The notes beneath the pieces were generated by a model. The model ran no database searches. It worked only from the letters and a program-made list of their open reading frames with translations, and was not told the DNA's origin. A DNA stretch of 64,000 bases from Oscillospiraceae bacterium. Lineage in GTDB: Bacteria > Bacillota > Clostridia > Oscillospirales > Ruminococcaceae. Each line of letters opens with the position of its first letter. Position 1 is the stretch's first letter. Below, piece after piece: positions 24,195-32,167 of the stretch. The translations under genes were made by a program, and so were the position numbers. The stretch is from the NCBI GenBank assembly GCA_014799385.1, contig JAAVIC010000020.1, forward strand, positions 120,085 through 184,084. The letters are read 5' to 3'.

Positions 24195-24342
24195 GTTTAC
24201 CAAAATCCCCCTTGCTTGCAAGGGGGATTTTGGTAAACGCAAAGGCATTTGCGGACTCCGTCCGCAATTTCGCTTCGCGAAACCGGAAAAATTGCGCGGG
24301 ACGGCTCTCCTCTTATAAAAATCTTTTTGGTCACGATATCAC
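24195..24342 (+). repeat. tRNA-downstream cassette (family D, copy 1)
   Basis: Directly after the tRNA a 17-bp-arm palindrome (GTTTACCAAAATCCCCC...) probably ends transcription or allows 3' trimming. It is followed by GCAAAGGCATTTGCGG, TTTCGCTTCGCGAAA and a tail CTTATAAAAATCTTTTTGG. The palindrome plus GCAAAGG part recurs at 63609 and the later part at 62951 after tRNA-Ser. Confidence 0.75.
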
Positions 24343-24362
24343 AACGCGGTATCCACGCAGTC

Positions 24363-24398
24363 AATTCCCAATGAAACGCTCATTGGGAATTTCTTTTT
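24363..24398 (+). terminator. Intrinsic terminator after the tRNA-Gly cassette
   Basis: AATTCCCAATGA-aacgc-TCATTGGGAATT followed by TCTTTTT. Confidence 0.85.
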
Positions 24399-24423
24399 GG
24401 AATAAAGGTTTTTCTACAAACTG

Positions 24424-24452
24424 AAATCCCCCTATAAGGTCGGGGGATTTGT
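24424..24452 (-). terminator. Terminator overlapping the end of the SGNH lipoprotein gene
   Basis: AAATCCCCC/GGGGGATTT hairpin; the left arm lies just beyond the stop codon and the right arm encodes the last residues. Confidence 0.6.
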
Positions 24453-25352
24453 TGATTGTTCGTTTATCTGTTTGTAAATCTCGTGGAGCGCAATGAAATA
24501 TGCGTCCGGACCGAGATGGATCCCATCGCCGGCATCGTACTTTTTAAGCAGCTTGCCGTCCTCATCGGTCAGCGGAGGGGTGAAATCGATAAAATGCACG
24601 CGCTTCTCGCCGCTTTTCGCGTAATCGGCTGCCAGCTTGCGGACTTGCTCGTTGAACTCGTCAATTCTGCCCTCCTCGGTGAATTCAGCGCTGATGGGAG
24701 TAATGGCGCACAAATACACTTCGGCGGAGGAATTTTCCAGCGCAGTATCAGCCACGTTTTTGAGATTCGTGTAGTGTTCTTCTGCGGTGACCATATTCAC
24801 ATCGTTCATGCCCATCGACAGGAACAGCCGTTTCGGATTTACTTCTTTAAGCACGCTTACGAATTTGCGGTTCTTGCCCCCGTAATAGACGGTGGTTTCC
24901 AACAGATTGCGCGCGCCAATATCTCCCGATGCGAAGGACTGCTTTGCGCTGACGAAACCATATGCCATATATCCTCTGCACACGCTGTCGCCGGCAAACA
25001 TCGACTCCGCGGCGAGTTCTTTCAGCTCCTGCGGCAAAATATATTCGCCCGAGGGGTCATAGGTTATGTAAGTATCGGGATCGTCAAATTCCAAGGGCTT
25101 GTTCGGTGGTTCGGGAATATCGGGGGTTGAAGTTGTGACAGGCGGTGTGGAACTCGAAGAGATTGGAGGATTTGACGATGTCACGGAACTCTCGGTGCTT
25201 GGGTTCGGAGAGCTTGTCCCGAAATTATAAACAAGCGGCGGAGTTGCCGGGGCGGGAGAGTAAATCCCCGATCTTCCCGTATAAATGCAGGAGCACAGCA
25301 GCGAAACAACAGCAAGCAAAGCCGCCGCGCTTAAAATATACTTCTTTTTCAA
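24432..25352 (-). CDS. SGNH/GDSL-hydrolase lipoprotein
   Basis: 306 residues. Signal peptide with lipobox LLCSC near residue 21, a Pro/Ser/Thr-rich linker to about residue 95, then an SGNH hydrolase: FAGDSVCRGY (nucleophile Ser), MGMNDV (block III Asn), and GDGIHLGPDAY (catalytic Asp-x-x-His). It is probably an extracellular esterase or O-acetyl hydrolase anchored to the membrane. The start is TTG 25352 with AGGTGA 6 bases upstream. Substrate unknown; the second SGNH protein nearby at 26537 lacks a lipobox. Confidence 0.85.
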   Translation of the reverse strand: MKKKYILSAAALLAVVSLLCSCIYTGRSGIYSPAPATPPLVYNFGTSSPNPSTESSVTSSNPPISSSSTPPVTTSTPDIPEPPNKPLEFDDPDTYITYDPSGEYILPQELKELAAESMFAGDSVCRGYMAYGFVSAKQSFASGDIGARNLLETTVYYGGKNRKFVSVLKEVNPKRLFLSMGMNDVNMVTAEEHYTNLKNVADTALENSSAEVYLCAITPISAEFTEEGRIDEFNEQVRKLAADYAKSGEKRVHFIDFTPPLTDEDGKLLKKYDAGDGIHLGPDAYFIALHEIYKQINEQSTNPPTL

Positions 25353-25439
25353 AAAATCACCTGAATTAAGTTGTGATAGCGGCGGCAGATTCGTAACAAA
25401 TCCGCCGCAAGTATAGTATCTGTTTAAGATTTGAAAACG

Positions 25440-25475
25440 CGCTCACCGAAACGACTTACGTACAACAGTGAGCGC
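25440..25475 (-). terminator. Terminator-like hairpin after the SCP2-like gene
   Basis: GCGCTCAC and GTGAGCGC arms around a 21-base loop, followed on the minus strand by GTTTTC. A second hairpin (GCGGCGG...CCGCCGC) lies at about 25380-25407. Confidence 0.5.
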
Positions 25476-25491
25476 AGGGAATTATGTCTGA

Positions 25492-26043
25492 TTATTTCTT
25501 CTTTTTCTTGTTGGACTTAGCTGCGGCGGTCTTTGCTGTAGCAGGCTTGCTCTCCGTCTTTGCCGGAGCAGCGGCTGCGGGCTTAGCCTCCTCCTTTGCG
25601 GGGGTCTTTACTTCTTCCTTAACGGCGGGTTTGGTTTCTTCCTTTGCGGAAGTTTTGGCAGCGGTTTTTGTCGCGGTCTTTGTTGCGGTCTTGGAAGCTG
25701 CCTTGGTTTTCTTTTCGGGAACTAAGCATTCAAGCGCCTTGAACTTAGCAACATCGCCGCGCTGAACTTTTGCGGTTCCGTCGGACAATGCCTTATCAAA
25801 TGTCAACGCGCCGGAGAACAGCTTGTCAACGATTTCGGCGGAAGCCTCGATTACGCAGTTGCAGTCATTGTAGAAATAGGGTTCAACCAAAAGCTCGCCG
25901 TCTTTTACAACAACATAAATATCCTCGTTATTTTCTGAGATGAGGGAGAATGATACGGCAACAAGATCCTCAAACTTTGCCGCCTTGTCAAGCGAACCTT
26001 TGAGGTTGTTCCAAACCTTCTGCTGTAATTCAACGTTAGTCAT
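25492..26043 (-). CDS. SCP2-like sterol-carrier-fold protein with Lys/Ala-rich tail
   Basis: 183 residues. Residues 1-100 look like an SCP2 lipid-binding fold, with DIYVVVKDGELLVEP and LFSGALTFDKALSDGTAKVQRGD near the end of the domain. Residues about 105-183 are a low-complexity tail of Lys, Ala, Thr, Glu and Pro (KTATKTATKTAAK) ending in KKKKK, resembling histone-H1-like tails and likely nucleic-acid or membrane binding. ATG 26043 follows AGGAGG. The fusion of the two parts is unusual. Confidence 0.7.
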   Translation of the reverse strand: MTNVELQQKVWNNLKGSLDKAAKFEDLVAVSFSLISENNEDIYVVVKDGELLVEPYFYNDCNCVIEASAEIVDKLFSGALTFDKALSDGTAKVQRGDVAKFKALECLVPEKKTKAASKTATKTATKTAAKTSAKEETKPAVKEEVKTPAKEEAKPAAAAPAKTESKPATAKTAAAKSNKKKKK

Positions 26044-26175
26044 AATAAAAATCCTCCTGATTATGTTTCGGAACGGCAGAACCGAAAGTTCTGTCCGCAA
26101 ATTTCGATGTATTTTTGTTCCTTTTAATATTATAACATAACGTATTGATAATTTCAATAGTCAATTTCTATAAAT

Positions 26176-26204
26176 TTGACAAAAATTTGGAATCAAATTA
26201 TACA
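26176..26204 (+). promoter_or_regulatory. Plus-strand promoter upstream of the SGNH hydrolase leader
   Basis: TTGACA, 17 bases, TATACA. The following 330 bases contain no gene, only family-A leader modules (from about 26325) and the core repeat. Confidence 0.55.
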
Positions 26205-26400
26205 AAATTCACATATCGCCAATGCGATTTGTGATATATCACGGATCAATTGTGAATTTTTTCCTCAAGCAAAATCATACATATGCAGCGCGGAAACGGA
26301 AATTATAAAACAGTTAATAGTTGTTTGGATTATAACCACAGTTCACTGTTCAAAGATACATTTTAGCACGTTATAATTCAAAACAAGTTATCGGTGATCA

Positions 26401-26529
26401 GTGCAAATTCAAAACGCAAGCGGCGTGCAAAACCGTTTTACGGTGTTGCGGGTCGCTTAGGCGAACCCAAACGAAATAGCAAAGCTATTTCGTTTGGGTG
26501 ATTTTGAATTTGCTATTTAAGATAAGGAG
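26401..26529 (+). repeat. Family-A structured 5' repeat, copy before the SGNH hydrolase
   Basis: Opens GTGCAAATTCAAAAC, closes GATTTTGAATTTGC, with a long hairpin CAAACGAAATAGC-aaa-GCTATTTCGTTTG and ends ATTTAAGATAAGGAG. Leader modules upstream: TTGGATTATAACCACAG and ACGTTATAATTCAAAAC followed by AAGTTATCGGTGATC. Confidence 0.88.
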
Positions 26530-26536
26530 TGAGTTT

Positions 26537-27322
26537 ATGTTGAATTTATTTACTGTTGCGGCGGTGGTTTCGGCGGTTTCGAGTTTGGGGAATCTCACGG
26601 TTATCGGGGATTCTATCGCATCGGGATACGGACTTCCCGGCTATGTTTCGGGGGACGATTACAGTGCGCCCGGCTCGTTTGGGAGTATTCTGGGCGGTGA
26701 ATCCGAGGATTACAGAAATCTCGCAGTAGACGGACGCAAGTCGGGAGAGCTGTTGGCGGCTCTTGCAGGAGGTGAAATGGCGGACGCGGTTTCCGCTGCG
26801 GACAATGTAGTTATTTCGATTGGCGGGAATGATTTTCTCAAGCCGCTGTTCAGTGCGGTAAAAACCAAAGCGATAACGGACACAACGATTATACAGGCGA
26901 TTCTGGACGGAACATTCAAGGCGGAAATGATTTCGGAATACACCAATCGGATCATGACGGCGGCGTTATCGGCGGGTGAGAATGTTGATACGGCGGCTAT
27001 CGTGGATAACATACGTCAAATCACCGAGCGGATACACGAGCTGAACCCCGAAGCGAAAATCGTTCTGCTGACGGTGTATAATCCGTTTAACGGGAATGTG
27101 CTGTTGTCTGCGGCGGGCAGAGTCGCTGACGAGAAACTCGCCGAGCTTAACGGCGGTATAAAGGGGTTGGAGAGCGATTATGTGGCTATAGCGGATATAT
27201 ACGAGACGTTCCGCGGTAAGGAAGCGCAGACCACCAACATCAACAAGCTGGATATTCACCCCAATTCCGAGGGGCATATTATAATAGGTAGCGAAGTTAA
27301 AAAGGCACTTTTGAAATCCTAA
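26537..27322 (+). CDS. SGNH/GDSL hydrolase
   Basis: 261 residues with all four blocks: VIGDSIASGYG (nucleophile Ser), the Gly block near NLAVDGRKSG, VISIGGNDF (Asn), and KLDIHPNSEGH (Asp and His). The N-terminus is hydrophobic (LFTVAAVVSAVSSLG) and may be a signal peptide without lipobox. Likely a secreted esterase or lipase. ATG 26537 lies just after the AAGGAG that ends the family-A repeat; the track start at 26498 is inside the repeat. Confidence 0.85.
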   Translation: MLNLFTVAAVVSAVSSLGNLTVIGDSIASGYGLPGYVSGDDYSAPGSFGSILGGESEDYRNLAVDGRKSGELLAALAGGEMADAVSAADNVVISIGGNDFLKPLFSAVKTKAITDTTIIQAILDGTFKAEMISEYTNRIMTAALSAGENVDTAAIVDNIRQITERIHELNPEAKIVLLTVYNPFNGNVLLSAAGRVADEKLAELNGGIKGLESDYVAIADIYETFRGKEAQTTNINKLDIHPNSEGHIIIGSEVKKALLKS

Positions 27323-27345
27323 TGAAAATAATTTTACAAAAGCCC

Positions 27346-27374
27346 TTGATATTTTCGGTTAAATATGATATAAT
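27346..27374 (+). promoter_or_regulatory. Promoter of the speD-speA operon
   Basis: TTGATA (27346-27351), 17 bases, TATAAT (27369-27374), about 40 bases before speD. Confidence 0.75.
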
Positions 27375-27415
27375 CATTATAATTGCTATAATAATGCAAA
27401 TAAGGGGTGTTGGCT

Positions 27416-28231
27416 TTGGATAAAAAGTTGGCTTTGTATGGCTTTAATAATCTCACGAAAACGCTTAGCTTTAATATTTATGATATATGCTACGCGAAAA
27501 GCGAGAGAGAACAAAAGGATTATATCGCGTATATTGATGAGCAGTATAATTCCGAGCGTTTGACGGGGATTTTGTGCGCCGTTACCGAGAGGATAGGGGC
27601 TACGGTGCTTAATATATCGAAACAGGATTACGAACCGCAAGGGGCTTCGGTGAACGTGCTGTTCGCCGAGGGGAATATCAATCCCGACCGCGTTGACAGC
27701 TCCTGTAACAAGGGTATGGGGTATTTTCAGAATGTCGGCGGAAATGCCGAAACCATACTCGCTCACCTGGACAAAAGCCATATCACCGTCCATACCTTCC
27801 CCGAATATCACCCCGATAAGGCGATTTCAACGTTCCGCGTGGATATTGACGTTGCTACTTGCGGCGAAATATCTCCGCTGCAAACGTTGGATTTCCTTAT
27901 CGGCAGCTTTGATTCCGATATAATTATCATCGATTACCGCGTCCGCGGATTTACGCGCGATGTAACGGGCAAGAAGTGCTTTATGGACGCTCCGATGAAT
28001 TCCATTCAGCAGTTTATCAATCCCGAAACACTGACAAAATATGACGCGATGGACGTTAACGTTTATCAATCCAACATATTCCATACGAAAATGCTTATCA
28101 AAGAAATCGAGCTGCAGAATTACTTATTTAATACGGACGTTTATGAGGTTCACCCGCAGGAGCGGCTGGAGATCACCAACTCTCTGCGCAGGGAGATGAT
28201 TGAGATATTCAGCGGAATGAATATTTATTGA
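27416..28231 (+). CDS. speD: S-adenosylmethionine decarboxylase, proenzyme
   Basis: Makes decarboxylated SAM, the aminopropyl donor for SpeE. At 271 aa it is the larger E. coli-like class rather than the short Bacillus SpeH. LDKSHITVHTFPEYHP near residue 120 contains the Lys-Ser self-cleavage site that yields the pyruvoyl group; FRVDIDVATCGEI follows. I start it at TTG 27416, which gives MDKKLALYGFNNLTK, matching the family N-terminus and placing GGGG 8 bases upstream. First gene of the polyamine operon. Confidence 0.93.
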   Translation: MDKKLALYGFNNLTKTLSFNIYDICYAKSEREQKDYIAYIDEQYNSERLTGILCAVTERIGATVLNISKQDYEPQGASVNVLFAEGNINPDRVDSSCNKGMGYFQNVGGNAETILAHLDKSHITVHTFPEYHPDKAISTFRVDIDVATCGEISPLQTLDFLIGSFDSDIIIIDYRVRGFTRDVTGKKCFMDAPMNSIQQFINPETLTKYDAMDVNVYQSNIFHTKMLIKEIELQNYLFNTDVYEVHPQERLEITNSLRREMIEIFSGMNIY

Positions 28232-28242
28232 CAGGAAAATAA

Positions 28243-29688
28243 ATGAAATTGAATCAGGATTACGCCCCGCTTTACGAGGCTATGCGCGAATACCGCAAGA
28301 ATCGTATAGTAAAGTTTGATGTGCCGGGACATAAGGGCGGGCGCGGAAATAAAATACTTACGGATTTTTTGGGGGAGAACTGCCTTCAAAGCGATGTGAA
28401 CTCCATGAAACCGCTTGATAATCTATGCCACCCGGTGTCGGTGATAAAAGAGGCGCAGGAGCTTGCCGCAGACGCGTTCGGCGCGGAAAACTCGCTGTTT
28501 ATCGTCAGCGGAGCAACCGGCGCGGTTCAGGCGATGGTAATGAGCGTGTGCAAGTCGGGCGATAAGATAATCCTCCCGCGAAACGTACATAGAAGCGCGA
28601 TAAATGCGTTGGTGGTGTGCGGCGCGATTCCCGTATATGTGAATCCGGGAGTGAACGGCGAACTTGGAATCCCGCTGGGAATGACTCCGGCGGAAGTGGA
28701 GCTTGCGATTATCCGCAACCCGGACGCTAAGGCGGTTCTGGTGAACAATCCGACTTATTACGGAATCTGCTCGGACTTGCGAAAAATCGTGGAGATTGCT
28801 CACAAGCACGGGCTGATGGTGTTGTGCGATGAGGCTCACGGAACGCATTTTTACTTCGGCGAAAATCTGCCCGTTTCGGGGATGGCGGCGGGCGCGGATA
28901 TGGCGGCGGCGTCCGTTCATAAGACGGGCGGAAGTCTTACGCAAAGCGCGATTCTGCTGATGGGGAAAAACGTCAATTGCGACTATGTGCGGCAAATCGT
29001 CAACCTCACGCAGACCACCTCGGCGAGCTATCTGCTGATGGTATCGCTCGACCTCGCGCGGCAAAATCTCGCGCTGAACGGTAGGGAGTTTTACGCAAAA
29101 ACCGTGGAGTTCGCCGAATACGCGCGGCGCGAGATAAACGCTATCGGCGGGTATTACGCGTTTGGAGAGGAGCTTTGCAACGGCGCGGAGTTCTTCGCGT
29201 TTGACAAGACCAAGCTGTCGATACATACGCGCGCGATGGGTCTGGCGGGAATAGAGGTGTACGACCTATTACGCGATGAATACGATATTCAGATTGAGTT
29301 CGGCGACATCGGGAATATCCTCGCGATTATTACGGGCGGCGACCGCGCCCTTGACATCGAGCGGCTGGTAAGCGCGCTCTCCGAGATAAAGCGTCTGTAC
29401 GGACGCTCCCCGGCGGGTCTGTTCGACCACGAATATATTAATCCCACGGTGGACCTGCCGCCGCAGAAAGCGTTTTACGCAAAGCGCGTGTCGCTGCCTA
29501 TCGAGCAGACGGCGGGCAGAGTGTGCGGCGAGTTTGTGATGTGCTATCCGCCGGGGATTCCGATTCTTGCGCCCGGAGAGCGAATCACGCGGGATATTCT
29601 CGATTATATCGCGTTCGCTAAGGAGAAGGGCTGTTCGCTGACGGGTCCTCAGGATATGAATGTGGAGTATCTTGAGGTTGTGGAGTAA
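28243..29688 (+). CDS. speA: Arginine/lysine/ornithine decarboxylase (probably arginine decarboxylase)
   Basis: 481-residue fold-type I PLP decarboxylase. FDVPGHKGGRG near residue 25, DEAHGTHFYF around residue 197, and SVHKTGG with the PLP Lys at about residue 227 are hallmark motifs. A C-terminal domain contains CYPPGIPILAPGE. This is the short YaaO/SpeA-type enzyme. Since aguA and aguB are also in the window, arginine is the likely substrate (agmatine as product), but lysine or ornithine cannot be excluded by sequence. It begins 11 bases after speD. Confidence 0.9.
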   Translation: MKLNQDYAPLYEAMREYRKNRIVKFDVPGHKGGRGNKILTDFLGENCLQSDVNSMKPLDNLCHPVSVIKEAQELAADAFGAENSLFIVSGATGAVQAMVMSVCKSGDKIILPRNVHRSAINALVVCGAIPVYVNPGVNGELGIPLGMTPAEVELAIIRNPDAKAVLVNNPTYYGICSDLRKIVEIAHKHGLMVLCDEAHGTHFYFGENLPVSGMAAGADMAAASVHKTGGSLTQSAILLMGKNVNCDYVRQIVNLTQTTSASYLLMVSLDLARQNLALNGREFYAKTVEFAEYARREINAIGGYYAFGEELCNGAEFFAFDKTKLSIHTRAMGLAGIEVYDLLRDEYDIQIEFGDIGNILAIITGGDRALDIERLVSALSEIKRLYGRSPAGLFDHEYINPTVDLPPQKAFYAKRVSLPIEQTAGRVCGEFVMCYPPGIPILAPGERITRDILDYIAFAKEKGCSLTGPQDMNVEYLEVVE

Positions 29689-29703
29689 TTTAAGGAGATA
29701 CAT

Positions 29704-29895
29704 ATGAGTGACTTTGGATCGCAGTTCGTTAAAAGGTTCTTTGGGAGAATGTTATGGGGCGGAGTAGGAGTTTCTATCGCCGCTGTTTACTGGTTGATAA
29801 AAGGTGCGGCATTTTCCGGAACAGTGCTTTTGATTGTTGGTCTTATATGCGTTGCGGGCGGATTGGTTTACAAGCTAACACATAAAAACCGCTGA
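29704..29895 (+). CDS. Small membrane protein, 63 aa
   Basis: Two hydrophobic segments (MLWGGVGVSIAAVYWLIKG and FSGTVLLIVGLICVAGGLVY) with a basic end KLTHKNR. Good ribosome binding site TAAGGAG 6 bases before ATG. I do not recognise it. It lies between speA and a short remnant of a speA-like 3' end, so it seems to have been inserted together with a local duplication. Confidence 0.6.
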   Translation: MSDFGSQFVKRFFGRMLWGGVGVSIAAVYWLIKGAAFSGTVLLIVGLICVAGGLVYKLTHKNR

Positions 29896-29907
29896 TGTTG
29901 GGTAAGT

Positions 29908-29949
29908 CCGCAGGATGTGAATGTCGAGCGGTTGGGGGTTGCGGAGTAA
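29908..29949 (+). pseudogene. Remnant of a duplicated decarboxylase 3' end
   Basis: Translation in frame gives PQDVNVERLGVAE and stop, against PQDMNVEYLEVVE and stop at the true speA end. No upstream coding sequence remains beyond a few bases. This is a 14-codon scar of a second speA-like copy. Confidence 0.8.
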
Positions 29950-30336
29950 ATGGAATACAGAAAATATCCCGATGATGAAACGGTAAACGAATATATCAAG
30001 CGCAAAGAGCCGCTGATTATCGCGATTCCGTTTGACGATACCCAACCCGTAATCGTGGCGCACGTTAAGGACGCAGATGAACATCATACTCTGCTGACTC
30101 AGCTTGATATTCTCGATAAGAATTTCAGGATAGTCATTAACGGGGACAGCGCGGACTGGACGTTTATGTGTCCGCATAATTACAAGGGTATCTCCGACCC
30201 TAAACGCAGAATAACGCAATTTTATAATGACGGGTTTGCCGCAATATCTAAGGTGCTTTCGGATATCGGGTACTTCTCGGATATAAGGATTCCAAGGTGG
30301 TATAGATGTTTTTTTGACGCTTTGGATAATGGATAA
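29950..30336 (+). CDS. Hypothetical protein, 128 aa
   Basis: Unrecognised soluble protein. It starts directly at the stop of the speA-like remnant (TAAATG), so it was probably positioned by the same event and may be translated by coupling; no clear ribosome binding site other than GCGGAG. Notable segments: EPLIIAIPFDDTQPVIVAHVKDADEHH. It is the first of four small orphan genes between speA and speE. Confidence 0.5.
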   Translation: MEYRKYPDDETVNEYIKRKEPLIIAIPFDDTQPVIVAHVKDADEHHTLLTQLDILDKNFRIVINGDSADWTFMCPHNYKGISDPKRRITQFYNDGFAAISKVLSDIGYFSDIRIPRWYRCFFDALDNG

Positions 30337-30351
30337 TTCAGGAGGTTCATT

Positions 30352-30804
30352 ATGGTCGATTATGTTGACATCTGGGACGAATATTCCATTGAGTTCTGCA
30401 AAAAGCTGGAGTATCAATGCGGCGGCGACTGGAACAAATTAGATGAGGACGAACAGGAAATAGCCGCGTTGTGGAAACTGGTTGTGGATATATACAACGG
30501 CGGCTTTGTGCAATTTTTCTGCAACTGGGGATTTGATTGCTATTGGTACGCTATGAGAGGTATTCAGCGTATAGGGGACAAAAAGCTGCTGGAGCGGCTG
30601 AATAGTACCTATAAAAACGTTTTCGACAAGTTCAAAGATGACAAGCGGCTCACAAAGTACTGGGATATTCCGCAGTACCTCACCGAGGAGGATGAGAAAA
30701 TCCTCCGCGATACGGATACCGAGTTTTGGGATAAAGAGGGCGAGATTCTTTGCAAAATGGCATATGATTTTTATCATGATAATCTCAAGAAGTTATTGGG
30801 GTGA
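30352..30804 (+). CDS. DUF4375 (DMP19-like) domain protein
   Basis: 150 residues. The segment ALWKLVVDIYNGGFVQFFCNWGF near residue 45 and the YWYAMRGIQRIGDKKLLERL helix match the DMP19/DUF4375 pattern (NGGFxQFFxN). Members are found among candidate immunity proteins, and eukaryote-like DMP19 is a DNA mimic; the function here is unknown. AGGAGG precedes the start. Confidence 0.7.
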   Translation: MVDYVDIWDEYSIEFCKKLEYQCGGDWNKLDEDEQEIAALWKLVVDIYNGGFVQFFCNWGFDCYWYAMRGIQRIGDKKLLERLNSTYKNVFDKFKDDKRLTKYWDIPQYLTEEDEKILRDTDTEFWDKEGEILCKMAYDFYHDNLKKLLG

Positions 30805-30810
30805 TTTGAT

Positions 30811-31077
30811 ATGGACGGCGAGGCTATTTTAAGCAGCAGCGGAGAATACACTTCGTTCAGCTACAACGGACGGACAGTTCGGTTTATGACATCTCCGTAT
30901 CTGGATAGATATATTGAGGTCAAGGAATGGGATAACGGATATATCGTGGTTACGGCGCGGTATCGCGGCGTTGATGAGGAGGAATACATTGATCTTATAC
31001 CAACTTTGGAGGATTTGTATATTGACGCGAACGAGTTCCTGAAACCTATTAAGAAAGTGAGGATAAGTTATGATTGA
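30811..31077 (+). CDS. Hypothetical protein, 88 aa
   Basis: Small beta-rich protein (EVKEWDNGYIVVTARYRG). The stop overlaps the start of the next small gene by 8 bases, so the two are probably made together. No family recognised with confidence. GGGGTGATTTG provides a weak ribosome binding site. Confidence 0.6.
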   Translation: MDGEAILSSSGEYTSFSYNGRTVRFMTSPYLDRYIEVKEWDNGYIVVTARYRGVDEEEYIDLIPTLEDLYIDANEFLKPIKKVRISYD

Positions 31078-31282
31078 TATACATGAGATAGCGGACAATG
31101 CTGATATGATTGTAATCGGATACGCGTTTACAAAATGTGATGGAAACATTCGGGTGCTTAACTTGAATAATGTGGAGAGCGCGGCAGTAATCAACGCTAA
31201 AGACGAGGTTATAGAAACGACTATGGACGAAATCGAGAAAGATTTTATATTGAGAAAACATCGGATGGTGCGGACGCTTTGA
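31070..31282 (+). CDS. Hypothetical protein, 70 aa
   Basis: Overlaps the preceding gene by 8 bases; AGTGAGGATAAGTT precedes the ATG. Sequence (GYAFTKCDGNIRVLNLNN...MDEIEKDFILRKHRM) suggests a small alpha/beta fold. The tight pairing with the 88-residue gene recalls two-gene modules, but no toxin motif is visible. Confidence 0.55.
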   Translation: MIDIHEIADNADMIVIGYAFTKCDGNIRVLNLNNVESAAVINAKDEVIETTMDEIEKDFILRKHRMVRTL

Positions 31283-31312
31283 TAATTGTCAATTGTAAAT
31301 AGGAGTGAGATT

Positions 31313-32164
31313 ATGGAGCTATGGTTCACGGAAAATCATACGGAAAGCGTGCGGTTTTCGATTAAAATCCGCGAGCATCTGGTGAGCGAGAAAAGCGAGT
31401 TTCAGCAGATCGATATTCTTGAATCCGAAGAGCTGGGACGGATTCTTGTACTGGACGGATTTCTTATGCTCACCGAAAAAGACGAGTATATTTACCACGA
31501 AATGATCGCTCATGTTCCGATGGCGGTAAATCCGAATATCCAGCGGATTCTGGTTATCGGCGGCGGCGATGGCGGCGCGGTTCGCGAGCTGTGCAGATTC
31601 AAGAGCGTGGAGCATATCGACCTCGTGGAAATCGACAGGCGCGTGGTGGAGCTTTGTCGTGAGTATCTGCCGCAGACCGCGCGTTCCCTCTCGGATTCGA
31701 GAGTGAGGGTCTACTATGAGGACGGACTGAAATTCGTGCGCGGCGCGGAAAACGTATACGACTTGATTATCGTGGATTCCACCGACCCGTTCGGTCCGGG
31801 AGAGGGATTGTTTACCAAGGAGTTCTACGGGAACTGTTACAAGGCTCTGCGCGAGGACGGAATCCTTGTGAATCAGCACGAAAGCACGTTCTATGACGAG
31901 TACGCGGCGGCAATGAAACGCGCTCACAGCAGAATCAAGGCGTTCTTCCCGATTGCGCTTGTGTATCAGGCGCATATCCCGACTTACCCCAGCGGACATT
32001 GGCTGTTCGGGTTCGCTTCCAAAAAGTATCACCCCGTTAATGACCAGAACGCAGAGTGGTGGCTCGAACAGGGGCTGCGCACGCGGTATTACAATCGGTT
32101 TGTTCACAGCGGGTGCTTCGCGCTGCCGAATAACGTTCGCGATACGCTTGCGGGGAGGATTTAG
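31313..32164 (+). CDS. speE: Spermidine synthase
   Basis: Transfers the aminopropyl group from decarboxylated SAM to putrescine. 283 residues. ILVIGGGDGGAVRELCR is the aminopropyltransferase nucleotide motif, YYEDGLKFV carries the Asp-Gly pair, and VDSTDPFGPGEGLF is the active-site signature. QIDILESEELGRILVLDG is the N-terminal block. ATG 31313 follows AGGAGTGAG. The aguA/aguB and speA products feed it. Confidence 0.94.
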   Translation: MELWFTENHTESVRFSIKIREHLVSEKSEFQQIDILESEELGRILVLDGFLMLTEKDEYIYHEMIAHVPMAVNPNIQRILVIGGGDGGAVRELCRFKSVEHIDLVEIDRRVVELCREYLPQTARSLSDSRVRVYYEDGLKFVRGAENVYDLIIVDSTDPFGPGEGLFTKEFYGNCYKALREDGILVNQHESTFYDEYAAAMKRAHSRIKAFFPIALVYQAHIPTYPSGHWLFGFASKKYHPVNDQNAEWWLEQGLRTRYYNRFVHSGCFALPNNVRDTLAGRI

Positions 32165-32167
32165 AAT

